A stretch of 64,000 nt of DNA from Pseudoxanthomonas suwonensis. Its GTDB lineage: Bacteria > Pseudomonadota > Gammaproteobacteria > Xanthomonadales > Xanthomonadaceae. Below are positions 25,295 through 33,998 of this stretch, piece after piece; position 1 is the first letter of the stretch; the number at the start of each line of letters is the position of its first letter. The notes under the pieces are model-generated. The model ran no database searches, had not been told where the DNA came from, and saw only the letters and a program-made list of their open reading frames with translations. The DNA lies in contig QFNC01000002.1 in the NCBI GenBank assembly GCA_003240695.1, forward strand, positions 1 through 64,000, read 5' to 3'. Position numbers and translations under genes: made by a program.

Positions 25295-26610
25295 CGGTCC
25301 ACTTCCCCGAATACCAGATCGTAGGTGCCGACCATCGCCACGGCGTCGGCCAGCATGTAGCCGCGCACGATCGCATCCATCGACGACAGGTGTGCGAAGC
25401 CGGGCGCACGCAGGTGCACGCGGAACGGCTTGTTGGCGCCGTCGGACACCAGGTAACAGCCGAATTCACCCTTGGGCGCTTCCACCGCGCAGTAGGTTTC
25501 GCCGGCCGGCACGCAGTAGCCTTCCGAGAACAGCTTGAAGTGGTGGATCAGCGCTTCCATGTCGTCCTTCATCGCCTCGCGGCGCGGCGGCGACACCTTG
25601 TAGTTGTCCAGCATCACCGGACCGGGATTGGCCTTCAGCCACTTCACGCACTGGGCGATGATGCGGTTGGATTGGCGCATTTCCGCCACGCGCACCAGGT
25701 AGCGGTCGTAGCAGTCGCCGTTCACGCCCACCGGAATGTCGAAATCGACCTCAGCATAACGGGCGTAGGGCTGCTTCTTGCGCAGGTCCCATTCGATGCC
25801 GGAACCGCGCAGCATCACCCCGCTCATGCTCCACGCCTTGGCGATCTCCGGCGAGACCACGCCGATGCCGACCGTGCGTTGCTTCCAGATGCGGTTGTCG
25901 GTCAGCAGGGTTTCGTACTCGTCCACCTTGGCCGGGAAATCCTCGGAAAACCGTTCCAGGAAATCCAGCAGCGACCCTTCGCGCCAGGCGTTGAGGCGTT
26001 TCAGCTCGGCACCCTTGCGCCAGCGGTTTTCCTGATGCTTCGGCATCTGTCCGGGCAGGTCGCGGTACACGCCGCCGGGGCGGTAGTAGGCCGCATGCAT
26101 GCGCGCACCGCTGACCGCCTCGTAGCAGTCCATCAGTTCCTCGCGCTCGCGGAAGGCGTACAGCATCACCGCCATCGCGCCCAGATCGAGCGCGTTCGAG
26201 CCGATCCACATGAGGTGGTTCAGGATGCGGGTGATCTCGTCGAACAGGGTGCGGATCCACTGCGCGCGTTCCGGGGCCTCGATGCCCATCAGCGTTTCGA
26301 TGGCACGCACGTAGGCGTGCTCGTTGCACATCATCGAGCAGTAATCCAGCCGGTCCATGTAGCCGATCGACTGGTTGAACGGCTTGGATTCGGCCAGCTT
26401 TTCCGTGCCGCGATGCAGCAGCCCCACGTGCGGGTCGGCACGCTGCACCACTTCGCCGTCCATTTCCAGGATCAGCCGCAGCACGCCGTGCGCTGCCGGG
26501 TGCTGGGGGCCGAAATTCAGCGTGTAGTTGCGGATTTCCTGCCGGGCCTCGGCCGGATTGCTGGCCAGGCCTTCGCTGGCGATCGGCGTCTGCAGCATGG
26601 GCGCGGTCAT
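25291..26610 (-). CDS. nuoD: NADH-quinone oxidoreductase subunit D
   Basis: The 49-kDa-type subunit that, with NuoB and NuoH, forms the quinone-binding site. NFGPQHPAAHGVLRL (about 31-45) holds the His near the quinone head, and TEKLAESK follows (about 65-75). The length is 439 residues. The ATG at 26610 overlaps the nuoC stop by four bases; the longer open frame is only the nuoC overlap. It is a separate gene, not a NuoCD fusion as in E. coli. Confidence 0.96.
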   Translation of the reverse strand: MTAPMLQTPIASEGLASNPAEARQEIRNYTLNFGPQHPAAHGVLRLILEMDGEVVQRADPHVGLLHRGTEKLAESKPFNQSIGYMDRLDYCSMMCNEHAYVRAIETLMGIEAPERAQWIRTLFDEITRILNHLMWIGSNALDLGAMAVMLYAFREREELMDCYEAVSGARMHAAYYRPGGVYRDLPGQMPKHQENRWRKGAELKRLNAWREGSLLDFLERFSEDFPAKVDEYETLLTDNRIWKQRTVGIGVVSPEIAKAWSMSGVMLRGSGIEWDLRKKQPYARYAEVDFDIPVGVNGDCYDRYLVRVAEMRQSNRIIAQCVKWLKANPGPVMLDNYKVSPPRREAMKDDMEALIHHFKLFSEGYCVPAGETYCAVEAPKGEFGCYLVSDGANKPFRVHLRAPGFAHLSSMDAIVRGYMLADAVAMVGTYDLVFGEVDR

Positions 26611-27368
26611 GGCGCACCTCCGGTGGTGCGGGCCTGGCGTTCGCCGGCGGCGGTGGCGTAGCGCGCGTCGTCGCGCACCACCCGCGGCACGCCCACGCGC
26701 GGTTCGACCGAGGTGACCGGTTCGTACACCACGCGCTGCCGGGCTTCGTCGTAGCGCACCTCGACGTTGCCGATCAGCGGGAAATCCTTGCGGAACGGGT
26801 GGCCGATGAAGCCGTAGTCGGTCAGGATGCGGCGCAGGTCGGGATGGCCCTGGAACACGATGCCGAACAGGTCGAAGGCCTCGCGCTCGAACCAGTTGGC
26901 GCCGGGCCAGATGCCGGTCAACGAATCCACCACCGGCAGCGCGTCGTCGTCGGTGCGGCAACTCAGCTGCAGGCGCTGGTTGTGCTGGATCGACAGCAGC
27001 TGCACCGTCACCCCGAAACGGCGCTCGGGCTGCGGGATTGCCTGCTCGCCAGCCGGTTCGGCGGCCTGCTGGCTGGGCTGCTCGCCGAAGCGGAAGCGGC
27101 CGACATTGCGCCCCTGCACACCGCGACTGAAGCCTTCCGAGGACACCTCGGTATCCCATTCGTCGCTGCCGTAGCCCAGATAGTCGACCCCGCACAGGTC
27201 GATCAGCACCTCGAAGCCGGCTTCGTCACGCAATGCACGCGCGGTCTCCAGCCAGCGCGAAGCCGGAACCCGCAGTACCGCTTCGCCGCGCGGCATCGCC
27301 ACGTCCAGCTCGCCATGCGCAAAACGCGCGCGCAGGCGCTCGGCCCATGCCGGAATCGCGTCGCTCAT
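26607..27368 (-). CDS. nuoC: NADH-quinone oxidoreductase subunit C
   Basis: The 30-kDa-type peripheral-arm subunit. The signature ERExFDxxGIxFxGHPDLRRILxDYGFxGHPxRKDFPLxG lies in the last third (here EREAFDLFGIVFQGHPDLRR and onward). The length of 253 residues includes an insertion of about 45 residues (about 75-120, rich in Glu and Gln) compared with compact NuoC proteins. It overlaps nuoB and nuoD by four bases on each side. Confidence 0.95.
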   Translation of the reverse strand: MSDAIPAWAERLRARFAHGELDVAMPRGEAVLRVPASRWLETARALRDEAGFEVLIDLCGVDYLGYGSDEWDTEVSSEGFSRGVQGRNVGRFRFGEQPSQQAAEPAGEQAIPQPERRFGVTVQLLSIQHNQRLQLSCRTDDDALPVVDSLTGIWPGANWFEREAFDLFGIVFQGHPDLRRILTDYGFIGHPFRKDFPLIGNVEVRYDEARQRVVYEPVTSVEPRVGVPRVVRDDARYATAAGERQARTTGGAP

Positions 27369-27949
27369 GGGTGCACGCCCGTCTTTTGTTCGCCGAAGTT
27401 GGTGCTGCGGCGGATCTTCTTCTGCAATTGCAGGATGCCGTAGGCCAGCGCCTCCGCGGTGGGCGGGCAGCCCGGCACGTAGATGTCCACCGGCACCACG
27501 CGGTCGCAGCCGCGCACCACGGCATAGGAATAGTGGTAGTAGCCGCCGCCGTTGGCGCAGCTGCCCATCGAGATCACCCATTTCGGGTTGGGCATCTGGT
27601 CGTACACGCGGCGCAGCGCGGGCGCCATCTTGTTGACCAGCGTGCCGGCGACGATCATCACGTCGGACTGGCGCGGGCTGGGGCGGTAGAACACGCCGAA
27701 ACGGTCCATGTCGATGCGGGCCGCACTGGAATGCATCATTTCCACCGCGCAGCAGGCCAGACCGAACGTGACCGGCCACATCGAACCGGTACGCGCCCAG
27801 TTGATCAGGATGTCGGCGCTGGTGGTCACGAAGCCCTGGTTGAGCAGCGGATTGTCCCCGGCCGGGCGCAGGATGTCGTCCACGCGCCCCTCGGGCAGCG
27901 GATTGCTGGCCGCGTCGGCCAGCCGGCGGGCCAGATCGGTCACTCCCAT
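27365..27949 (-). CDS. nuoB: NADH-quinone oxidoreductase subunit B
   Basis: Holds the terminal N2 [4Fe-4S] cluster that reduces quinone. The ligands C66, C67, C131 and C161 are all present, including the unusual tandem Cys pair. The length is 194 residues. The ATG at 27949 overlaps the end of nuoA by 10 bases; the frame stays open upstream but only inside nuoA. It is followed by nuoC with a four-base overlap. Confidence 0.97.
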   Translation of the reverse strand: MGVTDLARRLADAASNPLPEGRVDDILRPAGDNPLLNQGFVTTSADILINWARTGSMWPVTFGLACCAVEMMHSSAARIDMDRFGVFYRPSPRQSDVMIVAGTLVNKMAPALRRVYDQMPNPKWVISMGSCANGGGYYHYSYAVVRGCDRVVPVDIYVPGCPPTAEALAYGILQLQKKIRRSTNFGEQKTGVHP

Positions 27950-28296
27950 TCCAGCGCCCCCTTCTTCCACACGTAGATGAAGCCGATGAACAGCATGCCC
28001 ACAAACAGACCCATGGTGACCAGGCTGCGTGCGCCCAGGTCCATGAACACCTGGGTCCACGGCACGATGAAGATGATTTCCAGATCGAACACGATGAACT
28101 GGATCGCGATCAGGTAGTAGCGCACGTCGAACGGCATGCGCGCGTCCTCGAACGGCAGGAAGCCGCATTCGTAGGGCGCGTTCTTCTCGACCGACGGCGC
28201 GGCCGGTCCCAGCAGTTTGCCGATCGCGATCAGCAGGACCCCGAGGCCCACACCCACGATCAGGAACAGCAACGCAGGTAGATAATCAGCCAGCAC
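27940..28296 (-). CDS. nuoA: NADH-quinone oxidoreductase subunit A
   Basis: Three-helix membrane subunit of complex I. I chose GTG at 28296 rather than the upstream ATG at 28371: GTG has GAGG six bases upstream, gives MLADYLPALLFL and 118 residues as expected for NuoA, and avoids overlap with the tRNA-Leu gene. NAPYECGFxPFxDARMPFDVRYYL-type residues, the NuoA signature, are at about 45-70. It is the first of 14 nuo genes in A-to-N order. Confidence 0.94.
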   Translation of the reverse strand: MLADYLPALLFLIVGVGLGVLLIAIGKLLGPAAPSVEKNAPYECGFLPFEDARMPFDVRYYLIAIQFIVFDLEIIFIVPWTQVFMDLGARSLVTMGLFVGMLFIGFIYVWKKGALEWE

Positions 28297-28361
28297 GTCA
28301 GCCTCGTACAGATCGTCCTGATCGCGTGCCCGCACTCCATGTGCGGGGTCAAGAACAACGA

Positions 28362-28446
28362 TGGTGCCCAAGAGGGGACTCGAACCCCTACGACCGAAGC
28401 CGCTACCACCTCAAGGTAGTGCGTCTACCAATTCCGCCACCTGGGC
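28362..28446 (-). tRNA. tRNA-Leu (GAG)
   Basis: An 85-base class II tRNA with a long variable arm, anticodon GAG and encoded CCA (28362-28364). The acceptor stem GCCCAGG pairs with CTTGGGC. It lies between secG and nuoA on the same strand; the secG to tRNA-Leu linkage is widespread in gammaproteobacteria. The nuoA start is 66 bases past its 3' end. Confidence 0.96.
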
Positions 28447-28493
28447 TGATGCATGGTTTCAAGGTGTCCGCGTGATGCGTGCGGACGCCGCGC

Positions 28494-28499
28494 ATTGTA
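28494..28499 (-). promoter_or_regulatory. putative -10 box (TACAAT) for tRNA-Leu and nuo
   Basis: The minus strand has TACAAT, one base from consensus, in the gap between secG and tRNA-Leu. It would start a transcript about 40 bases before the tRNA, with a small GTCCGC/GCGGAC hairpin in the leader. The -35 region overlaps the secG end and is weak. Confidence 0.45.
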
Positions 28500-28513
28500 C
28501 CGATTCCGATCGA

Positions 28514-29014
28514 TCAGGGCGATCCGTTGCGGCCCGCTGACGGTGCAGCCGGCACCGTTTCGGCAGGCGCGGCCGCCGGAACCGCATCGCCCTGCGCAGC
28601 CGGTTGCGGTTGCGCCGCAGGAGCGGCAGGAACGGTGCTGTCGGTTGGCGTGCTTGCGGGCGGCGTGGTCGCGGCAGGGGCATCCGGTGCAGGCGCTGAC
28701 GGCGTGGTGGCTGGCGCCGCAGGCACCTGACCCATCAATCCCAGATCAGGCTGCCCGGTCGTGGCCGGCGGGTTGGCCCGGTGCGTGGCGTACCAGGCCA
28801 TGCCCAGACTGATGCCGAAGAAGGCGATCGCCAGCCACTTGGTGCTCTTGGTGAGGAAATTGGATGCGCCGCGTGCACCGAACACCGTGCCGGACGCGCC
28901 ACCGCCGCCGAACCCGGCGCCCGCCTGGGCCCCCGAGCCGCGCTGCATCAGGATCAACGCGATCATCGCGATGGCGATGAGCACGTACACCACATTGAGA
29001 ACCGTCACCCACAT
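28514..29014 (-). CDS. secG: preprotein translocase subunit SecG
   Basis: Small component of the SecYEG channel that aids SecA-driven export. The canonical part (about 1-80) has two membrane helices around the conserved LMQRGSGAQAGAGFGGGG and FLTKSTKWLA regions. Residues 83-166 form a Pro/Ala/Thr-rich low-complexity tail that roughly doubles the length of E. coli SecG; comparable tails occur in related bacteria. It starts 7 bases after tpiA. Confidence 0.94.
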   Translation of the reverse strand: MWVTVLNVVYVLIAIAMIALILMQRGSGAQAGAGFGGGGASGTVFGARGASNFLTKSTKWLAIAFFGISLGMAWYATHRANPPATTGQPDLGLMGQVPAAPATTPSAPAPDAPAATTPPASTPTDSTVPAAPAAQPQPAAQGDAVPAAAPAETVPAAPSAGRNGSP

Positions 29015-29021
29015 CCGCGAA

Positions 29022-29786
29022 TCACCTTTGCGAGACCGCCGCCTGCGCGATGGCCAGAAAATCGGCCGCCACCAGCGAGGCGCCGCCGATCAGGCCGCCA
29101 TCGACATCCGGCTGGGCGAACAGCTCGGCGGCGTTGGCGGGCTTGCAGCTGCCTCCATACAGGAGCGGCAGCGAGCCGGCAATTCTAGCATCGCGCTGCG
29201 CGATCCGGCTACGGATGAAGGCGTGCACGGTCTGCGCCTGCTCCGGCGTGGCGGTCCTGCCGGTGCCGATGGCCCAGACCGGCTCGTAGGCGATGATGCA
29301 GCGCTCCAGCCGCGACGGGTCGTCCGCGGCCAGCGCCAGCACCGGCTCCAGCTGGGCGGCGATCACCGCTTCGGTCTGGCCGGCTTCGCGATCAGCCAGC
29401 TGCTCGCCCACGCACAGGACAGGAGTGATCCCGGCATTCTGCGCGGCCGCGAACTTGCGGGCCACCAGGGCGCTGTCTTCGGCGTGGTACTGGCGACGCT
29501 CGGAGTGACCCACCAGCACATGGCGCGCGCCGACATCGGCCAGCATGGCAGCGGACACCTCGCCGGTGAAAGCCCCTTCGGCATGGACGCTGACGTCCTG
29601 TGCACCGATGCCGACGCCGGCCCCGGCACAGGCCTGCACCGCATCGGACAGATACGGAAACGGCGGCAGCACCAGCAGTTCCACGCCCGCGAGCGGCATC
29701 GCGCTACGCAGGTCATCCAGCAGTCGGCGCACGAAGGCGCGGCTGCCGTGCAGTTTCCAGTTTCCAGCCACGATGGTGCGGCGCAT
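29022..29786 (-). CDS. tpiA: triose-phosphate isomerase
   Basis: Interconverts dihydroxyacetone phosphate and glyceraldehyde 3-phosphate. The catalytic residues N9 and K11 (NWKLHG), H94 (VGHSERR) and E168 (AYEPVWAIGTG) are present, and the phosphate loop (GGSCKPANA) near 230 is intact. The length is 254 residues. The ATG at 29786 gives the standard N-terminus. It heads the tpiA-secG-tRNA-Leu-nuo run and is divergent from the SDR gene. Confidence 0.97.
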   Translation of the reverse strand: MRRTIVAGNWKLHGSRAFVRRLLDDLRSAMPLAGVELLVLPPFPYLSDAVQACAGAGVGIGAQDVSVHAEGAFTGEVSAAMLADVGARHVLVGHSERRQYHAEDSALVARKFAAAQNAGITPVLCVGEQLADREAGQTEAVIAAQLEPVLALAADDPSRLERCIIAYEPVWAIGTGRTATPEQAQTVHAFIRSRIAQRDARIAGSLPLLYGGSCKPANAAELFAQPDVDGGLIGGASLVAADFLAIAQAAVSQR

Positions 29787-29828
29787 TCGGGCACTCCGGG
29801 AACAAAGGCGGCAGTCTAGCGCAGCGGC

Positions 29829-29834
29829 TAGAAT
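29829..29834 (+). promoter_or_regulatory. putative -10 box (TAGAAT) for the SDR gene
   Basis: TAGAAT lies 28 bases before the SDR start in the 75-base gap shared with divergent tpiA. On the other strand TAGACT could serve tpiA. The hexamer recurs before purA, the HerA-like gene, hisS and the TPR gene. Confidence 0.5.
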
Positions 29835-29861
29835 CGCGGCTGTTTCCGCACTGGATTCGAC

Positions 29862-30671
29862 ATGGCAACCACCGCATCGGGGACGGGATACGCGCTGGTC
29901 ACCGGCGCGTCGGCGGGCATCGGCCAGGCCATCGCGCGCGAGTATGCGCGCCGCGGCAAGCGGCTGATCCTGACGGCGCGGCGTGCCGATCGCCTGCAGG
30001 CCCTGGCCGCCGAACTGGGCCGGCAGGTCGCCTGCGAGGTGATCGTGGCCGACCTGGCCGATCCGGCGGCGCCGGCGCAGTTGCATGCCGAGACCGTGGC
30101 GCGCGGGTTGCACGTCGACACGCTGGTCAACAATGCCGGTTATGGCGTGCCCGGTGCATACCTGTCATCGGACTGGCACACGCACGCGCAGTTCCTGCAG
30201 GTGATGGTGACCGCCGTGGCCGACCTGACCCACGGCTTCGCGCCGGCCATGCGCGAAGCCGGACACGGCCGCATCCTCAACATCGCCTCGCTGGCCGGAC
30301 TGGTGCCGGCGTCGGCCGGCCACACCCTGTACGGCGCATCCAAGGCGCTGATGATCCGCTTTTCCGAATGCCTGGCGCTGGAACTGCGGCCGCACGGCGT
30401 GCATGTCACCGCGCTGTGCCCGGGCTTCACCTGGAGCGAATTCCACGACGTGAACGGCATGCGGCAGAGCATTTCGCAGCTGCCGCGCTGGCTGTGGATG
30501 GATGCCGATGCGGTGGCGCGCGCGGGCATCAATGCGGTGGAGCGCGGCGACCTTCGGCACGTGCCGGGAAGCATCAACCGCGTGATCGCCGGGCTGTGCA
30601 AGCTGTTGCCCGAAGCCGCCGCACGGGCACTGGTGGGCGGAAAGGCCGACGCCTTCCGCGACGCCGGCTGA
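29862..30671 (+). CDS. short-chain dehydrogenase/reductase (SDR) family
   Basis: A classical NAD(P)-dependent SDR of 269 residues; the substrate is unknown. The nucleotide motif TGASAGIG is at 14-21, NNAG at 90-93, the catalytic Ser at 143 and YxxxK at Y157-K161. R40 in the TARRADRLQ stretch after the second strand suggests NADP preference, an inference only. It stands alone between divergent tpiA and the convergent oxygenase gene. It may act on a lipid or ketone. Confidence 0.9.
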   Translation: MATTASGTGYALVTGASAGIGQAIAREYARRGKRLILTARRADRLQALAAELGRQVACEVIVADLADPAAPAQLHAETVARGLHVDTLVNNAGYGVPGAYLSSDWHTHAQFLQVMVTAVADLTHGFAPAMREAGHGRILNIASLAGLVPASAGHTLYGASKALMIRFSECLALELRPHGVHVTALCPGFTWSEFHDVNGMRQSISQLPRWLWMDADAVARAGINAVERGDLRHVPGSINRVIAGLCKLLPEAAARALVGGKADAFRDAG

Positions 30672-30683
30672 GCGACTGCGCGC

Positions 30684-31637
30684 TTACTTCAGTTTGATTT
30701 CGCGCAGGCGTTCTTCCAGATAACCCTGCGCGGTGATCGGTTCCGGATAGCGGCTGGGATTGTCGGCGGTGACGCAGCCGGGCAGCACCTCGATCAGGAA
30801 ATCCGGGTTGGGATGCAGGAAGAACGGCGTGGAATAGCGCGGCTGGCGGGCCTTGTCGCCGGGCGGATTCACCACCCGGTGCGTGGTGGACGGGTACACG
30901 TGGTTGGTCAGCCGCTGCAGCATGTCGCCGATGTTGACCACGATGGTGTCTTGCTGCGCGGTGTAGGGCACCCAGTCGCCCTTGCGCGACAGTACCTGCA
31001 GACCTTCGGCGCTGGCACCCACCAGCAGCGTGATCAGGTTGATGTCCTCGTGTGCGCCGGCGCGCACGTTGGGAACGTCGGGGGTGGTGATCGGCGGATA
31101 GTGGATCGGACGCAGGATCGAGTTGCCCTGGTCGGTCTTGTCGGCGAAGTAGTCTTCAGGCAGATCGATGTGCAGTGCCAGCGCACGCAGCATCTGCGAG
31201 CCCAGCTGGTCCAGTGCCTGGTACAGCGTCTGGCCATGCTGCCTGAATTCAGGCACTTCCTCGGGCCACACGTTCGGCGGCATCACGTCGGCATGCGCCG
31301 AATCGGCGGGTAGATCGCGGCCGATGTGCCAGAACTCCTTCAAGTCGAAGTATTTCGAATCCTTGGCGGTTTCCACGCCGTAGGGCGTGTAGCCGCGGGC
31401 ACCGCCACCACCTTCGATGCGGTATTTCAGCTTGACGGCCTCCGGCAGTGCGAAGAAGCGCTTGAATGCCTCGTAGGATGCATCGATCAGCTCCTGCGCA
31501 ATGCCGTGATTGCGGATGCCGGCAAAGCCCCACTCGCGATACGAGGCCCCCAGCTCGTCGACGAAGGCCTTACGGTCTTCGGGGCTGACGGGATGGGTGA
31601 AGCGGCGGATGTCGAGCGTGGGAATGGTGGTGGTCAT
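30684..31637 (-). CDS. 2-oxoglutarate/Fe(II)-dependent oxygenase, isopenicillin N synthase family
   Basis: A 317-residue enzyme of the IPNS-like 2OG-Fe(II) oxygenase family, built of an N-terminal DIOX_N-type region and a double-stranded beta-helix core. Iron ligands are H196, D198 and H253, and the RxS 2-oxoglutarate site is R267-Y-S269. The substrate is unknown; bacterial relatives are often annotated as flavanone 3-hydroxylase or ethylene-forming-like without proof. I chose the ATG at 31637; a TACACT element lies 30 bases upstream. It follows glmM by 68 bases and converges with the SDR gene. Confidence 0.88.
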   Translation of the reverse strand: MTTTIPTLDIRRFTHPVSPEDRKAFVDELGASYREWGFAGIRNHGIAQELIDASYEAFKRFFALPEAVKLKYRIEGGGGARGYTPYGVETAKDSKYFDLKEFWHIGRDLPADSAHADVMPPNVWPEEVPEFRQHGQTLYQALDQLGSQMLRALALHIDLPEDYFADKTDQGNSILRPIHYPPITTPDVPNVRAGAHEDINLITLLVGASAEGLQVLSRKGDWVPYTAQQDTIVVNIGDMLQRLTNHVYPSTTHRVVNPPGDKARQPRYSTPFFLHPNPDFLIEVLPGCVTADNPSRYPEPITAQGYLEERLREIKLK

Positions 31638-31667
31638 GGCGGATGCGTTGGTGGATGACAGCGTGGC

Positions 31668-31673
31668 AGTGTA
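31668..31673 (-). promoter_or_regulatory. putative -10 box (TACACT) for the 2OG oxygenase gene
   Basis: The minus strand reads TACACT 30 bases before the chosen start, in the gap after glmM. The same hexamer is the -10 of the tRNA-Pro promoter in this window. The -35 region is weak. Confidence 0.35.
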
Positions 31674-31705
31674 GGCGGTGCGCACACCGCCGCATTTGAT
31701 CTCGA

Positions 31706-33049
31706 TCAGTCGGCGGCAGCGCACACGGCGTCGGTCAGGTTATCCAGGGTGCGCTGCATCAGCTCGGCATCGTCGGCTTCCACCGTGACACGCACCACCG
31801 GCTCTGTCCCGGAAGGCCGCAGGAAGGCGCGGCCCCTGCCCTGCACCGCCTGCTGCGCTGCAGCCAGGGCCTGTTGCACACTGGCAGCATCCGCCGGATG
31901 CGCGCCGTTGCCGCAGCGCACGTTCACGGTTTTCTGCGGCACCTTGCGCAGTCCCGCCAGGGCCTCGCGCAGGCCGATGCCGCGCCGCTGCAGCACCTCC
32001 AGCACCTGCAGCGCACTGACGATGCCGTCACCGGTGCTGCTGCGGTCCAGGCACAGCAGGTGGCCGGAGGCTTCGCCGCCCAGCACGCCGCCGTGTTCCA
32101 GCAAGGCCTGATGCACGTGGCGATCGCCGACCCTGGTGCGCACGAAGCCGATACCACTCTCGGCCAGCGCCTGCTCGAAGCCGTAATTGGTCATCAGGGT
32201 GCCGACCACCGGTCCCTGCAGGCGCCCGCTCTGCTGCCAGTCGCAGGCCAGCACGTACAGCAGCTCGTCGCCATCGACCACCGTGCCCTGCGCATCGACG
32301 AACAACACGCGGTCGCCGTCGCCGTCGAAGGCGATGCCCAGTTCCGCACCGGTATCGCGCACCCGCTGCACGAGAGCCGCGGGATGGGTGGAACCGACAC
32401 CGTCGTTGATGTTGAGGCCGTTGGGTTCCACGCCGATGGCATCGACCCGGCCGCCCAGTTCGCGCAGCACCAGCGGACCGATCTGGTAGGTGGCGCCATT
32501 GGCGCAATCCAGCACGATGCGCTGTCCGGTCAGGTCGAAGCCCCTGGGCACGGCGTTCTTGCAGGCTTCCACGTAGCGACCCACGGCATCGCGCGTGCGC
32601 ACTGTCTTGCCCAGCCGTTCGGACGGCAGCGTGCGGAAGGGCTGCTCCAGCGCCGCCTCGATCGCCAGTTCGGCGGCATCGTCCAGCTTTTCGCCGTGCG
32701 CGGAAAAGAACTTGATGCCGTTGTCGTGATGCGGATTGTGCGAGGCGGAAATCACGATGCCGCCATCGGCCCGCAACGAGCGGGTGAGATGCGCCACCGC
32801 CGGCGTGGGCATCGGGCCCATCAACTGCACATCCACGCCTGCGGCGACCAGGCCGGCTTCCAGCGCGGCCTCGAACATGTAGTTGGAGATGCGGGTGTCC
32901 TTGCCGATCACCACGAAGGGTTTGCGCCAGTGATCGCGATGCAGCACGTGGCCGTAGGCATTGCCCAGGCGCAGCACGAAGTCGGCGGAAATGGGGCTTT
33001 CACCCACCCGCCCGCGGATGCCATCGGTGCCGAAATACTGGCGACTCAT
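31706..33049 (-). CDS. glmM: phosphoglucosamine mutase
   Basis: Converts glucosamine 6-phosphate to glucosamine 1-phosphate for UDP-GlcNAc synthesis. The phosphorylated serine is S103 in ISASHNP; the metal loop DGDGDR is near 243-248, and the C-terminal phosphate loop RPSGTEPVVRV near 415. The length of 447 residues is normal. The ATG at 33049 gives MSRQYFGTDGIRG. It follows accD by 22 bases, whereas in many relatives glmM follows folP. Confidence 0.96.
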   Translation of the reverse strand: MSRQYFGTDGIRGRVGESPISADFVLRLGNAYGHVLHRDHWRKPFVVIGKDTRISNYMFEAALEAGLVAAGVDVQLMGPMPTPAVAHLTRSLRADGGIVISASHNPHHDNGIKFFSAHGEKLDDAAELAIEAALEQPFRTLPSERLGKTVRTRDAVGRYVEACKNAVPRGFDLTGQRIVLDCANGATYQIGPLVLRELGGRVDAIGVEPNGLNINDGVGSTHPAALVQRVRDTGAELGIAFDGDGDRVLFVDAQGTVVDGDELLYVLACDWQQSGRLQGPVVGTLMTNYGFEQALAESGIGFVRTRVGDRHVHQALLEHGGVLGGEASGHLLCLDRSSTGDGIVSALQVLEVLQRRGIGLREALAGLRKVPQKTVNVRCGNGAHPADAASVQQALAAAQQAVQGRGRAFLRPSGTEPVVRVTVEADDAELMQRTLDNLTDAVCAAAD

Positions 33050-33071
33050 GCGATTGGTCCTTGATGTTGTG

Positions 33072-33959
33072 TCAGGCGGCCACGGCATCCGCGGCCGGCG
33101 CCGGCTGGCGCGTGAGCAGGGCCAGCAGTGCGCCGATGCGGCTGCGCAGTTCGCGACGGTCGCAGATCTGGTCGATGGCGCCGTGCTCGAGCAGGAATTC
33201 GCTGCGCTGGAAGCCCTCCGGCAGGGTTTCGCGCACGGTCTGTTCGATCACCCGCGGCCCGGCGAAACCGATCAGCGCCTTGGGCTCGGCGATGTTGATG
33301 TCGCCCAGCATGGCGAACGAAGCCGACACGCCGCCGGTGGTGGGATGCGTGAGCACCGAGATGTACGGCAGGCCGGCATCGCGCATGTGCGCCAGCGCGG
33401 CGGAGGTCTTGGCCATCTGCATCAGCGAGAACAGGCTTTCCTGCATGCGCGCGCCGCCGCTGGCGGAAAAGCACACTAACGGCGACTTCAGCTGCAGCGC
33501 CTTGTCCACGCCGCGCACGAAGCGCTCGCCCACCACCGAGCCCATCGATCCGCCCATGTAGGCGAAATCGAACGCGCAGGCCACGATCGGCCGGGCGAAC
33601 AGCTCGCCGTGCATCGCGATCAGCGCATCGCGCTCGCCGGTCGCCTTCTGCGCGGCCTTGATGCGATCGGCATAGCGTTTCTGGTCCTTGAACTTCAGCA
33701 CGTCCACCGGTCCCAGCCGCGAGGCGATCTCCATCCCGCTGCCTTCGTCCAGAAAGGAAGCCAGACGCGCACGCGCACGGATCGGGTGATGGTGCGCGCA
33801 CTTCGGGCACACTTCCAGGTTTTCCGCCAGTTCCGGCCGGTACAGCGCGGTGCCGCAGGCGTCGCACTTTTCCCACACGCCCTCGGGCACGCTGCGCTTG
33901 CGCGCCGCGCCGGATTCGGTGCGGATGCGGGCAGGCATCAATTTGGTCAACCAGGACAT
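33072..33959 (-). CDS. accD: acetyl-CoA carboxylase carboxyltransferase subunit beta
   Basis: With AccA it transfers the carboxyl group from biotin to acetyl-CoA to make malonyl-CoA. The N-terminal zinc ribbon uses C32, C35, C51 and C54. The crotonase-fold core has the SASGGARMQE and SVLTHPTTGGV stretches (about 150-190). The length is 295 residues. It follows trpA by 39 bases, the classical trpA-accD linkage. Confidence 0.96.
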   Translation of the reverse strand: MSWLTKLMPARIRTESGAARKRSVPEGVWEKCDACGTALYRPELAENLEVCPKCAHHHPIRARARLASFLDEGSGMEIASRLGPVDVLKFKDQKRYADRIKAAQKATGERDALIAMHGELFARPIVACAFDFAYMGGSMGSVVGERFVRGVDKALQLKSPLVCFSASGGARMQESLFSLMQMAKTSAALAHMRDAGLPYISVLTHPTTGGVSASFAMLGDINIAEPKALIGFAGPRVIEQTVRETLPEGFQRSEFLLEHGAIDQICDRRELRSRIGALLALLTRQPAPAADAVAA

Positions 33960-33998
33960 GGACGGCTGCCGTGGCAATCGGGAACGGGACCGCGCAGT

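Noticed and set aside
28297..28371. longer nuoA starting at ATG 28371
   Set aside because: It would overlap the tRNA-Leu gene by ten bases and add a charged N-terminus not seen in NuoA; GTG 28296 has a ribosome binding site.
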